From: Candidatus Omnitrophota bacterium
GTDB lineage: Bacteria; Omnitrophota; Gorgyraeia; Duberdicusellales; 4484-171
NCBI GenBank assembly: GCA_003644405.1
Contig: QNCE01000007.1
Span: 1-21,803, forward strand
DNA: 21,803 bases
Direction: 5' to 3'
Position 1 is the stretch's first letter. Each line of letters begins with the position of its first letter. Shown one piece after another: positions 13,990 through 21,803 of the stretch. A program made the position numbers and the translations under genes. A model generated the notes under the pieces. It had not been told where the DNA came from, ran no database searches, and saw only the letters and a list, made by a program, of their open reading frames with translations.

Positions 13990-14423
13990 ACCTTCTCCTC
14001 CTCTTTACTATTAGATACTTCTCCTAAATAAGAGTTAATTACGTATTCAACTATCTTCTCTCGATGAGATAAGGAAATGTCGATAAATTCTAATCCTACA
14101 GCGTATCTTTCCTCCTCTCCACCTCGTTTATTCATCCATATCACTCGACAGATAGCTTTTAAAACCTCCTCGCTGTTAGGTAAGTTAAACTTTACTCCCA
14201 TCTTTATCATACCAGAAAAAAGAGCTTCCTTACTTATTCCTGAAGGAAAAACCACCTCAGCACCTATACCTAAAGCAGATAAATTATTTATCTTTCCATC
14301 CACTCTTTTAGGAAAACCAGGCATTCTTACATCACTAAAGAATATAAACTGAGAAGCAATATTCTCATACCACCGCACTCCTTCTCTCTTCTCTTTGCCT
14401 TCATAGTTCATTCTAAATTCCAT
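13986..14423 (-). CDS. Stand-alone PilZ-domain protein
   Basis: A 145-residue protein consisting of a single PilZ domain, which binds cyclic-di-GMP in many members. Both signature motifs are present: RxxxR as R13-E-G-V-R17 and [D/N]xSxxG as N47-L-S-A-L-G52. The C-terminal part has the AVGLEFIDIS strand typical of the fold. No signal peptide or membrane helix, so it is cytosolic. It is translationally coupled to gspG (ATGA) and lies just after the metallopeptidase gene. It probably relays cyclic-di-GMP status to the secretion machine; its direct partner is unknown. It resembles the PilZ domain at the C-terminus of GspE in the same operon. Confidence 0.82.
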   Translation of the reverse strand: MEFRMNYEGKEKREGVRWYENIASQFIFFSDVRMPGFPKRVDGKINNLSALGIGAEVVFPSGISKEALFSGMIKMGVKFNLPNSEEVLKAICRVIWMNKRGGEEERYAVGLEFIDISLSHREKIVEYVINSYLGEVSNSKEEEKV

Positions 14424-14437
14424 CTTCTCCTCCCTCC

Positions 14438-15229
14438 TTACCTTTCAATATACTTTATCCACTCATCCTGAAGTTTGGTTAAGGGATTATCTATCTGAGG
14501 ATAAAAAACTTTCAAAGCATCTAAAAAAGGTGAGCCATCACGGAGTTCTCTACAGAATTCTACGAATTTAACTGCACCAAACCTTTTCATAATAAAATCT
14601 ATTAGTGAAACTGCCTCCAGATAGTAGATATGCACTTTTTCCTCATCATTAATACTACGGATATCAATTTCTGTCAACTCCTTTAAAGAAATCAGCTTGC
14701 CCTTATATAGAAGAATCTTCATAATCTTTTTCACAAATTCCCTTTTACCTTCTTCTTCCCATTGAGCTATTCCTTCATCTATCCAGAGAGGAATATTGCT
14801 CTTAAACCCTACATAATCTCTAAAAATTAAATGGGTAATCTCATGAGGTAAAATAGTAGTAAGGAACTTTTTACTTCCATAAAAACTTACAATTGCTTTC
14901 TTCTGATAATCAGCCATTCCTTTTGACCAGACAGGTTGATGTGTAGATTTGACAAAAAGAGAGTGGTTAGGATAGATGAATATTTTAACTCGTTTATCCC
15001 AAAGCCAGAAATTAGAATACCTCTCGTAACCCAAATCTAGAGCAATTCTTCGATAGTAATACTCCGCTTTCCTTAAAACCTCTTTAGCAAACTCTTTATT
15101 TTCTTTAAAAAAAACAATAAAGTGGGTTCCTTTTAAATTTAGCCAGTTTCCAGCATGGAGAGAAGTCAGAAAAGTAAGAAGAAAAAATATTACTATTTTT
15201 CGTAAGAGGGGACTTCCGGACTTACTCAC
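14438..15229 (-). CDS. Secreted gluzincin-type metallopeptidase (MA clan)
   Basis: A 263-residue protein with an N-terminal signal peptide (positive start, then IVIFFLLTFLTSLHA) and a gluzincin active site: H129-E130-x-x-H133 as LPHEITHLIF, with the third ligand E152 in WIDEGIAQWEEE. This is the peptidase MA-like (PF13485-type) pattern. It should act outside the cytoplasmic membrane. It is encoded between gspF and the PilZ gene, 13-14 bases from each, so it is co-transcribed with the T2SS. It may be a secreted substrate or a periplasmic factor of the system; substrate unknown. Confidence 0.8.
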   Translation of the reverse strand: MSKSGSPLLRKIVIFFLLTFLTSLHAGNWLNLKGTHFIVFFKENKEFAKEVLRKAEYYYRRIALDLGYERYSNFWLWDKRVKIFIYPNHSLFVKSTHQPVWSKGMADYQKKAIVSFYGSKKFLTTILPHEITHLIFRDYVGFKSNIPLWIDEGIAQWEEEGKREFVKKIMKILLYKGKLISLKELTEIDIRSINDEEKVHIYYLEAVSLIDFIMKRFGAVKFVEFCRELRDGSPFLDALKVFYPQIDNPLTKLQDEWIKYIER

Positions 15230-15242
15230 TCCTTTAGAAAAT

Positions 15243-16445
15243 TTACCTTACTGCTAAGTTAATTTGAAATATAGGAAGGAGCATAGCCATCACAATAAAT
15301 CCCACTACTAGACCTATTCCTAAGATGAGTAATGGTTCTAGAATTGTAAGAAATACTTTTATTCTTTCCTCTACATCTCTCTCATATATCTGAGCTATCT
15401 CTGCGAAAGTATCATCTAACTTTCCTGCTTCCTCTCCTACTTTAATTAGATCGGCAACAAAAATAGGAATTATTTTGGAACTCCTAAAAGTACGTGCTAA
15501 AGGTATGCCCTGCTGTAAATCCTTCCATCCCTTAGTTAACTCTTCTCGAATAAGCTCGTTAGTTACTACAGGAATAGTCAATTCAATAGCTCTTAAAATG
15601 GAAATTCCACTTCTTATCAAAACCTCTAAAGTTCTAGTTAGACGTGCTAGCTCTTTCTCTAAAAGTAACTCCCCCAAGAAGGGAATTTTAAGAAGAACTC
15701 CGCTGAAGAATTTTCTTCCCTCTTTACTTCCCATCTTCCTTTTAATTACCAATCCACAAACTCCTATAGTAAGTAAGAAAGCGCCCATCCATTGAGGAAA
15801 ATGAGAGCTGAAGGAAATAATTATCTTGGTAGGTAGGGGTAAACTTTCCTTCAGATTAGCAAATATTGTCATAAGTTTGGGCATAACAAAAAGGAACATA
15901 AAAGAAACTGTCCCTATAGCCACTGCTATCATAAGAGAAGGATAGATAAGAGCTAGCTTTATCCGAGAAGTCACTTCCTGTTGACTCTTAAGGTACTCTG
16001 CTAACCGGAAAAGAGCCTCTTGAAGAGTCCCGCTATCTTCACCTGCTTTAACCATCCCTATATAAAAAGGAGGAAAAATCTTAGGGTAATTCTCTAGCGT
16101 TAAGGAAAACTTACTGCCTTCTCGTAACTGAGCATGTATATCTTCTATTATACCCCTTAAGGTAGGGTTTCTAAACTGATGAGAAAGTACTTCTAAAGCA
16201 TGCAAAATAGAAATACCTGACTTTATAAGTACACCTAGTTGCCTGGTAAAAACAATAAGTTCTTTTCTTCCCAACTTCCCTCGTACTCTCTTGGAAGGGG
16301 AATAAGAAGAAATTTCCTCTACTTTTACAGGAAAATATCCTAAGCTTTCGATTCTTCTTATTGCCTCTTCTCTATTAGAAGCCTGAATTTTACCCTCAAT
16401 AGTAGTCTGGGGAGTATCCTTAGCACGGTAGTAGTAAATAGGCAT
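15243..16445 (-). CDS. gspF: T2SS inner-membrane platform protein GspF
   Basis: A 400-residue polytopic membrane protein with two copies of the GspF/PilC domain (about residues 65-190 and 265-390). An N-terminal segment starts MPIYYYRAKD, with the I-x-A-x-N-R-E-E-A pattern, as usual in GspF. Conserved pieces are FTRQLGVLIKSGISILHALE and, in the second repeat, LTRTLEVLIRSGISILRAIE, with GEEAGKLDDTFAEIA. Three membrane helices lie at about 165-190, 215-235 and 370-395. GspF couples the ATPase GspE to pseudopilus assembly. It lies one base after gspE. Confidence 0.95.
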   Translation of the reverse strand: MPIYYYRAKDTPQTTIEGKIQASNREEAIRRIESLGYFPVKVEEISSYSPSKRVRGKLGRKELIVFTRQLGVLIKSGISILHALEVLSHQFRNPTLRGIIEDIHAQLREGSKFSLTLENYPKIFPPFYIGMVKAGEDSGTLQEALFRLAEYLKSQQEVTSRIKLALIYPSLMIAVAIGTVSFMFLFVMPKLMTIFANLKESLPLPTKIIISFSSHFPQWMGAFLLTIGVCGLVIKRKMGSKEGRKFFSGVLLKIPFLGELLLEKELARLTRTLEVLIRSGISILRAIELTIPVVTNELIREELTKGWKDLQQGIPLARTFRSSKIIPIFVADLIKVGEEAGKLDDTFAEIAQIYERDVEERIKVFLTILEPLLILGIGLVVGFIVMAMLLPIFQINLAVR

Positions 16446-16446
16446 C

Positions 16447-18543
16447 TTAGAATTTTTCTTCCTCTACGTACTTGGTTAACCTTGCCCTCTCACTACCAGT
16501 AAGGTCTAAAAAGCAAACTCCTATCTCATATCCCTCACCGGAAGGAATTTCTTTAGTCCAGACAACCTTAACTAAACTCTCCATAGGAGGATTACCGTCA
16601 GGTAGTTCTACTTTCAGCTGAAGAATCGTGCCTGGATTAAGATGTTGGGAAGAGAAAAAAGCCAAGCCTCCTGCACTTATATTATCAGTTAAATTAAACT
16701 TCTCCTCTGAGGGAGAAAGAAGCTTACCTTCGGGTGTCTTAATTACTTTGTAACGAAGATTTACTTTACTGCTTATCCGGGGATAAATTCTTTTATCTTC
16801 TTGGGAAGGAGATAAAGAAAACTCTTTTGTCCCTTCTAAGACATTAATATCTTGAGAAGAAACTACTCTCACTATCTCTTGAGGAGTGGTTACTCCTAAT
16901 AGTACTTTTCTCCATCCATCCTGATGAAGGGTATGCATCCCCCTAGAGATAGCTACTTTCTTTATTTCCGTAGAAGTAGCCCTCCTCAAGATAAGCTCTC
17001 CTATAGAATCGTCTACAAGTAAAATTTCGTAGATTCCCGTTCTCCCTAAAAATCCTGTAAAATTACACTCCTGGCATCCTCTTCCTTTAAAGATAGTTAC
17101 TTCCTTCTCCGAAGGAAGGCCAAGTTCAGAGATGATTCTTTCTTTCAATTGATAGGGAATCTCTATATCAGGTTCTTTGCAATGAGGACAAACTACCCTT
17201 ACCAACCTCTGAGCAATAAATGCTTCTACACTAGAGGAAAGCAAATAAGGTTCTATTCCAATATCCAAAAGGCGAGTTACTCCACTAGCAGCATCTTTAG
17301 TATGAAGAGTGCTCAACACTAAGTGCCCGGTTAAGGCTACTCTTATAGCAATTTCCGCAGTCTCTAAATCACGCACTTCACCTACCATTATTACATCAGG
17401 GTCGTGGCGAAGGATACTACGAAGTCCTCTTGCAAAACTAAAACCAATCTCTGGCATCACTTGTACCTGAGTTATACCTTTCATTTCATATTCGATAGGG
17501 TCCTCTATAGTAATAATTTTTTTATCACGGGTATTTATCTTACTTAAACAAGCATAGAGAGTTGTAGTTTTCCCACTCCCTGTAGGACCGGTGATAAAAA
17601 TTATTCCATAGCTTTTCTTAATTAAATCTTCCAAGATCTTTAAATCTTCTTCTAGAAGACCCAACTTCTCTAAACTAAAAAGCATTTTGACAGGAAGAAT
17701 CCTTATTACTACACTCTCTCCAAAAGGAGTAGGTAAGGTAGAAATTCTTAAATCTAACGTTTGTTCCTGAGTTTTAACTATTGCTCTTCCATCTTGAGGA
17801 AGTCGACGCTCCACAATATTCAGATTACACATAATCTTAATTCTAGAAATTATAGGAAGAAAAAAATCTCTTATTTGAGGATTAACTTCCGCTTCATACA
17901 GTACTCCATCTATTCGATAACGGATAGAGACACTATCCCGGTAGGGTTCAATATGGATATCTGTAGCCCGCTTCTTATAGGCATCAAGAATAATCTCATT
18001 TACCAATCTAACTACTGAAGCATCCTCTACTAACTCCTCTATATCTTCTATCTTTTCTTCTTTTATCTTCTCTACTCTAGGGGTAGAAATCTTTTCCATC
18101 GTCTGAGCTCCTAATCCGTAATACTTCTTTAACATTTCCTGAATCTCTTCTTCACAAGAAAGAACTACCTCAATTTCATAGCCTAAATGAGCCCGTATCT
18201 CATCTTGAATTTTAACATCCAGAGGATATGAAACAGCAACAGTTAAAGTTCTTTCTCTCAACTTTAAAGGCATAAACTTATAGTAAAAGGCTATGCGAGA
18301 AGGAACTTTTTCTATCGCTTCTTTTTGAATAGAAAACTGTTTTAATTTTATATAGGGGATGTTAAGTCTTTCTCCTAAAGCTTTTAAACAATCCTCTTCC
18401 TCTAAGAGGTTACTCTTTACTAAGAGAGAGATTAGATTTTCTTGAATGTTTTTTTTTCTTAAAAGGGAGTTGATCTCCTCCTCAGAAACCAATCCTTTAC
18501 TTACTAAAGCCTCTTTAAGTATTCTGTCAAAATCTTTAGGCAT
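16447..18543 (-). CDS. gspE: T2SS ATPase GspE with C-terminal PilZ domain
   Basis: A 698-residue secretion ATPase that drives the pseudopilus. Residues about 1-145 form the MshEN/GspE N-terminal domain. The ATPase core follows with Walker A GPTGSGKT (319-326), the Asp box ITIEDPIEYE (345-354), Walker B VIMVGEVRD (384-392), the His box HLVLSTLHT, and the zinc motif CPHC (452-455) plus CQEC (490-493). The usual GspE ends near residue 565. Here about 115 more residues form a PilZ domain with RxxxR (R585-I-Y-P-R589) and NxSxxG (N621-I-S-A-G-G626), and a closing GYEIGVCFLDL strand. This suggests direct cyclic-di-GMP control of the motor. It lies one base before gspF and six after the TPR gene. Confidence 0.95.
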   Translation of the reverse strand: MPKDFDRILKEALVSKGLVSEEEINSLLRKKNIQENLISLLVKSNLLEEEDCLKALGERLNIPYIKLKQFSIQKEAIEKVPSRIAFYYKFMPLKLRERTLTVAVSYPLDVKIQDEIRAHLGYEIEVVLSCEEEIQEMLKKYYGLGAQTMEKISTPRVEKIKEEKIEDIEELVEDASVVRLVNEIILDAYKKRATDIHIEPYRDSVSIRYRIDGVLYEAEVNPQIRDFFLPIISRIKIMCNLNIVERRLPQDGRAIVKTQEQTLDLRISTLPTPFGESVVIRILPVKMLFSLEKLGLLEEDLKILEDLIKKSYGIIFITGPTGSGKTTTLYACLSKINTRDKKIITIEDPIEYEMKGITQVQVMPEIGFSFARGLRSILRHDPDVIMVGEVRDLETAEIAIRVALTGHLVLSTLHTKDAASGVTRLLDIGIEPYLLSSSVEAFIAQRLVRVVCPHCKEPDIEIPYQLKERIISELGLPSEKEVTIFKGRGCQECNFTGFLGRTGIYEILLVDDSIGELILRRATSTEIKKVAISRGMHTLHQDGWRKVLLGVTTPQEIVRVVSSQDINVLEGTKEFSLSPSQEDKRIYPRISSKVNLRYKVIKTPEGKLLSPSEEKFNLTDNISAGGLAFFSSQHLNPGTILQLKVELPDGNPPMESLVKVVWTKEIPSGEGYEIGVCFLDLTGSERARLTKYVEEEKF

Positions 18544-18549
18544 ATTTAA

Positions 18550-19188
18550 TTAAAATTTAATTTTTAATTTTTTACTTTCTTTATCTCTAATCCAGTTAGA
18601 TAAAGCATTAGCTAAAGCATTCTGTCCTAGTTTCTTTAGTTTCTTTACTATCTTCAACGCTGATGCTTTATCACCTTTTTTATAGTAAGCTCCCCCTAAA
18701 CCTACATAAGCCTTAAAATAGTTAGGATTAATCTTTAAACACTCCTTGAATGCTTTTATAGCCTTTTCATAATTCCCGGTTTCAGTATAAGCTAAACCTA
18801 AATTATAATTTAAAAGATAGCTTTTAGGAAATAACTTCCTTGCTGCTAAAAAATAGGTGATTGCTCGAGAAAAATCTCCTTTGGCTGTATAAATAAGTCC
18901 TAAATTATAGTAAGTAAGGTAACTTTTGGGATTAAGTACTAGAGCCTTTTTATAATACTTTATAGCCTTAGAATAGTCCTTCCTCAAAGCGTAGATAATT
19001 CCTAACTGAATGTAGGCTAAAGTATGTTTGGGGTTTAACTTGATAACTTCCTCGTACTCCTTTATTGCTGAATCATAATCTTTTATCTTTACAAAGTAAT
19101 TACCCTTCTCAAAATGGTCAGCAATCTCTCCTGCCTCTACTCTGAAAGAGAATAAAACTACTAAAAAAACCAAGATCGGCTTCCTCAT
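18550..19188 (-). CDS. Exported TPR-repeat protein
   Basis: A 212-residue protein with a signal peptide (MRKPILVFLVVLFSFRVEAG; no lipobox Cys) and about four to five tetratricopeptide repeats between residues 25 and 190. Each has the A-x-Y-x-x-L-G-x-x-Y and A-x-x-x-Y/F-x-x-A-L-x-x-x-P pattern, for example YYNLGLIYTAKGDFSRAITY and YVGLGGAYYKKGDKASALK. It is a periplasmic scaffold. Its place between atpD and gspE suggests a role like the PilF/PilW-type factors that help secretin assembly, but that is inference from context. It lies four bases after atpD. Confidence 0.8.
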   Translation of the reverse strand: MRKPILVFLVVLFSFRVEAGEIADHFEKGNYFVKIKDYDSAIKEYEEVIKLNPKHTLAYIQLGIIYALRKDYSKAIKYYKKALVLNPKSYLTYYNLGLIYTAKGDFSRAITYFLAARKLFPKSYLLNYNLGLAYTETGNYEKAIKAFKECLKINPNYFKAYVGLGGAYYKKGDKASALKIVKKLKKLGQNALANALSNWIRDKESKKLKIKF

Positions 19189-19192
19189 AAGG

Positions 19193-20599
19193 TTAAAAAT
19201 GGAGATTTCCTATCATATAAAAACGATCCTCAGAGATACGGTCTACATCCCCAGAAATAATTCTCTCACATCCTTCAAGAGTCTCTTTTAAACTTACATA
19301 TTCCCCTTTTCTTCCCCTGTAAGCCTCAGCAACAGAAAACGGTTGGGTAAGAAAAAATAAAAGTTTTCTTGCTCTCTCGTAAATAATCCTATCCTCACTG
19401 GAAAGTTCCTCTACACCGATTACCATTACAATCTTCTTAAGTTCTTCGTATCTTTGAAGTATCCTAAGAACTTCTTGAGCAATTCTATAATGATAACTCC
19501 CTACAATATCAGGATCAAGATTGGCACTAGAGGAAAGAAGAGGATCTATAGCAGGATATAAACCCAATTGAACTTTTTCACGAGAGAGAACAATTATTGA
19601 ATCTAAAAAACTAAAAATAGTTACTACCGCAGGATCGGTTAAATCATCAGCAGGCACATAAACTGCTTCTACCGAAGTTATAGAACCTCCCCCCTCCTCC
19701 CAAGCTTTTATCCTCTCATGAAACTCACTTGCTTCTAAAAGGAGTGTAGGTTGATACCCTGTCTCTGAAGGAAGATGCCCTAAAAGAGTAGAAATTTCTG
19801 CTCCTGCCTGGATGAAACGGAAGATATTATCTACAAATAAAAGCACATCTTGGCCTCTCTTTTTAACAGATTCTGCTATAGTAATCCCAGTGATCGCTCC
19901 AATAAACCTTGCCCCTGGTGGTTCGTTCATCTGGCCAAATACTAACATCGTTTTAGGAAGGACCCCTAATCTCTTTAATTCAAAGTACAACTCATTACCT
20001 TCACGAATACGTTCTCCTACTCCCGCAAAAACTGCACTACCTTGATGTTCTTTTACAATATTGTGAATAATCTCTAAGGTCAACACACTTTTACCTAAAC
20101 CTGCTCCTCCTAAAATTCCTGTTTTACTCCCTTTTACCAAAGGATATAAAAGATCGATCATCTTTATCCCTGTTTCTAAGATTTCAAATTTTCTCTTCTC
20201 TCCTTCTCTAACTTTAACCTTTGTATCCACATCCAATTTCCTTATAGGAGAATGCTCTACAGACTTAATCTCTCCCTGTCCATCTATTGGTTCTCCTAAA
20301 ACATTCATTAATCTTCCGTAGAGAGACTCTCCTACAGGAATCTGGATAGGACTTCGATATATATAAGCAGGGGTCTTTCTTCTTACGTTTATGGTAGAAT
20401 CTATAGCAATACAGCGAGCAATATTTCCTTCCATATGTTCTGCCACTTCCAAAATAACTTTTTTACCATCCACTCTATGAATAGCTACCTTCTCAAAAAT
20501 TTGGGGCACTTCTTCAGAAGTAGAAAACTTTATATCTACTACTGGACCTTGTACAGAAATTACGTAACCAGTGGTTTTAGCATTGTTATCTATATCCAT
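19193..20599 (-). CDS. atpD: F-type ATPase beta subunit (divergent)
   Basis: The 468-residue catalytic beta subunit of an F1 ATPase. The P-loop is GGAGLGKS (164-171; Ser where Thr is usual), followed by VFAGVGERIREGNELY with the catalytic Glu in GER (Ile replaces the usual Thr in ERTREG), LFVDNIFRFIQAG, and SITSVEAVYVPADDLTDPAV. Details such as DPAVVTIFSFLDSIIVLSR, a short loop before LGLYPAIDPL, and KETLEGCERIISGDVD differ from standard AtpD and recall alternative (N-ATPase-like) F-type enzymes. It overlaps atpG by 14 bases. The gene after it is a TPR protein, not the expected epsilon subunit (atpC). Confidence 0.93.
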   Translation of the reverse strand: MDIDNNAKTTGYVISVQGPVVDIKFSTSEEVPQIFEKVAIHRVDGKKVILEVAEHMEGNIARCIAIDSTINVRRKTPAYIYRSPIQIPVGESLYGRLMNVLGEPIDGQGEIKSVEHSPIRKLDVDTKVKVREGEKRKFEILETGIKMIDLLYPLVKGSKTGILGGAGLGKSVLTLEIIHNIVKEHQGSAVFAGVGERIREGNELYFELKRLGVLPKTMLVFGQMNEPPGARFIGAITGITIAESVKKRGQDVLLFVDNIFRFIQAGAEISTLLGHLPSETGYQPTLLLEASEFHERIKAWEEGGGSITSVEAVYVPADDLTDPAVVTIFSFLDSIIVLSREKVQLGLYPAIDPLLSSSANLDPDIVGSYHYRIAQEVLRILQRYEELKKIVMVIGVEELSSEDRIIYERARKLLFFLTQPFSVAEAYRGRKGEYVSLKETLEGCERIISGDVDRISEDRFYMIGNLHF

Positions 20600-21425
20600 A
20601 ATTCAATCTTCCTGCAAATATCTCTCTTATACTTCTATCGGTAATTTCGTGCTGAAGCCGGAAATATTTAAACTTAAGTTTTTGGTCCATATCTTCCAAT
20701 TTTTGAGTACACTCCTCTAAATGTAAAAAACGAGCAGCAAATTCTGCTAATCTACTCATGTTAAATATATCATATAGTTTTCTCCCTAGCCACAAAAAAA
20801 CTAAATACTCTACAATTCTCTCTATGGAAGACTCCAAAATAAAATCTTCTAACTGAAGATAACTTTCCTTCTCCTTAAGCCCGTAAGGTAAAAGAATTTC
20901 TTTTTCTATCCGTTGAACAGCTAAGGAATAGGCCCGAGGATAAACTATTTTTACTACCCCTATCCTTCCATTAACAAGTTCCCCTATAAGATAATTGCGT
21001 AACTCTATTGCCTGGTTAAACTTAGTATCATCTTTAATCCCTTCAAAAGCAACAACTTCTTTAACTCTGCCTTGAGCGTAAAGCTTACCCCTTTCTCCCA
21101 CAACAATAAATACCCCTCCTTCCTTTATTTCATCTAACGCTCGGTTTACTATTTCCCTGTTAAGTCCACCTAAGAGGCCGGCATCAGAAGTTACCGCTAC
21201 CACTGCTAAGGTTTTGGTAGGAGGAATAATGAAAGGATGATTAATCTCTTCTAAATTAATCCCTCCTAAAAAACCTTCTATATAGTGAGAAAATACTTCA
21301 AAAGGTTGCAGTTTTTTCTCCCACATATGGTACTGAGATATAGCGATTCCTTTAAGGACTTTTAGAAGAGAATGTAACCCTTGGTAAAATTCTATATCCT
21401 TTTTTATCTGAGAAAGGGCAGGCAT
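20586..21425 (-). CDS. atpG: F-type ATPase gamma subunit (divergent)
   Basis: The 279-residue rotor shaft subunit. The N-terminal coiled-coil helix starts MPALSQIKKDIEFYQGLHSL, but lacks the usual T-x-x-I-T-x-A-M-x-M-V-A pattern. The central domain has VAVTSDAGLLGGLNREI, matching the S-D-x-G-L-x-G-x-x-N signature. The C-terminus, YFRLQHEITDRSIREIFAG, aligns with the R-x-x-x-I-T-x-E-I-x-E-I-x-x-G end of gamma. Order alpha, gamma, beta is that of a normal atp operon. Its divergence matches that of the neighbouring beta subunit, so both probably belong to an unusual enzyme lineage. It lies 18 bases after atpA. Confidence 0.85.
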   Translation of the reverse strand: MPALSQIKKDIEFYQGLHSLLKVLKGIAISQYHMWEKKLQPFEVFSHYIEGFLGGINLEEINHPFIIPPTKTLAVVAVTSDAGLLGGLNREIVNRALDEIKEGGVFIVVGERGKLYAQGRVKEVVAFEGIKDDTKFNQAIELRNYLIGELVNGRIGVVKIVYPRAYSLAVQRIEKEILLPYGLKEKESYLQLEDFILESSIERIVEYLVFLWLGRKLYDIFNMSRLAEFAARFLHLEECTQKLEDMDQKLKFKYFRLQHEITDRSIREIFAGRLNYGYR

Positions 21426-21443
21426 AGCTAAAACTTAATTTTA

Positions 21444-21803
21444 TTACTCTTTACTTTCCTCCTTAAAATATCTATCTAAAGCCATATAAAGAATCTCTAT
21501 GCAATCATCAGTAAGAACCTTTCTTTCTCTTAATTTAGAAAGAAAATCCGGGTACCATTCTCTTAAACGGGAAATAAACTTTTCCTTAAATTTCTTAATT
21601 TGAGATACTGAGAGTTCATCTAAAACTCCTATACTTATGGCGTAAAGAAATACTACCCCCTCTTCCATAGGTAGAGGTTTATTTTTAGGTTGAATAAGAA
21701 TCTCGGTTATTGCTTGCCCTCTCTTTAAAGAAGCAATTGCTTCCTTAGAAAGGGTGGCTGCTCTTAATTGGGTCATCTGAAGAAGTTCGCGATAGCGAAG
21801 ATA
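21444..21803 (-). CDS. atpA: F-type ATPase alpha subunit, C-terminal part
   Basis: The gene runs off the right edge; about 119 C-terminal residues are visible, starting YLRYRELLQMTQL. This matches the alpha-subunit pattern (L-A-Q-Y-R-E-L-x-A-F-A-Q), followed by SLKRGQAITEILIQPKNKPLPMEEGV (family: L-x-R-G-x-x-x-x-E-x-L-K-Q-x-x-x-x-P-M/L-x-x-E). It is a helical C-terminal domain, so nothing can be said on the nucleotide site. An internal Met at 21774-21776 is not the start. The stop is TAA. The operon promoter must lie outside the window. Confidence 0.85.
   Translation of the reverse strand, partial: YLRYRELLQMTQLRAATLSKEAIASLKRGQAITEILIQPKNKPLPMEEGVVFLYAISIGVLDELSVSQIKKFKEKFISRLREWYPDFLSKLRERKVLTDDCIEILYMALDRYFKEESKE

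Overview
The window is AT-rich and gene-dense, and reads as the chromosome of an uncultivated bacterium with a Gram-negative-type envelope. The evidence for that is a type II secretion (T2SS) operon, a class 1B (NAD-linked, PyrK-containing) dihydroorotate dehydrogenase and a divergent F-type ATPase. The mix recalls candidate phyla such as Omnitrophota or Aerophobota, but no rRNA or marker gene here fixes the taxon, so that placement is inference. Almost every gene lies on the minus strand; only the first gene (643-1410) is on the plus strand.

Layout. Positions 1-642 hold no protein gene. They contain (a) an array of about 130-bp units with a structured hairpin and a conserved CCACCCGCGCA tail, and (b) a 223-bp MITE-like element with imperfect terminal inverted repeats flanked by TA. 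A promoter and a metallo-beta-lactamase-fold gene follow. On the minus strand, transcription runs from right to left. First come the ATP synthase genes alpha (partial), gamma and beta, then a TPR lipoprotein/pilotin-like protein. The T2SS block follows: GspE fused to PilZ, GspF, a gluzincin peptidase, a small PilZ protein, GspG, GspI, GspJ, GspK, GspL and GspM. After that come YjbQ, an ICMT-like membrane methyltransferase, Fpg and a decayed pabB-pabC fusion gene. A good sigma70 promoter then starts a second operon: ArsR-type regulator, pyrK, a glycosyltransferase, tauE/safE, pyrD, pyrF, a UPF0173 hydrolase, a short hypE-like remnant and a UPF0280/ApbE-like gene. Spacing within both operons is a few bases or ATGA overlaps.

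The most unusual feature is the pattern of gene damage. Three otherwise intact genes (UPF0173 hydrolase, fpg, gspI) each carry one in-frame TGA, with clear homology continuing in the same frame beyond it. In the first two the TGA sits where a conserved glycine is expected (GGA TGA for Gly-Gly). Two more genes (ICMT-like, pabBC) carry single-base deletions, some in A-runs. This could be genome decay, assembly error, UGA read-through or recoding, or slippage at A-runs. TGA is clearly used as a stop in several ATGA overlaps, which argues against simple genome-wide recoding.

A second theme is cyclic-di-GMP control of secretion: a PilZ domain is fused to the C-terminus of the secretion ATPase, and a second PilZ protein is encoded just before the major pseudopilin.
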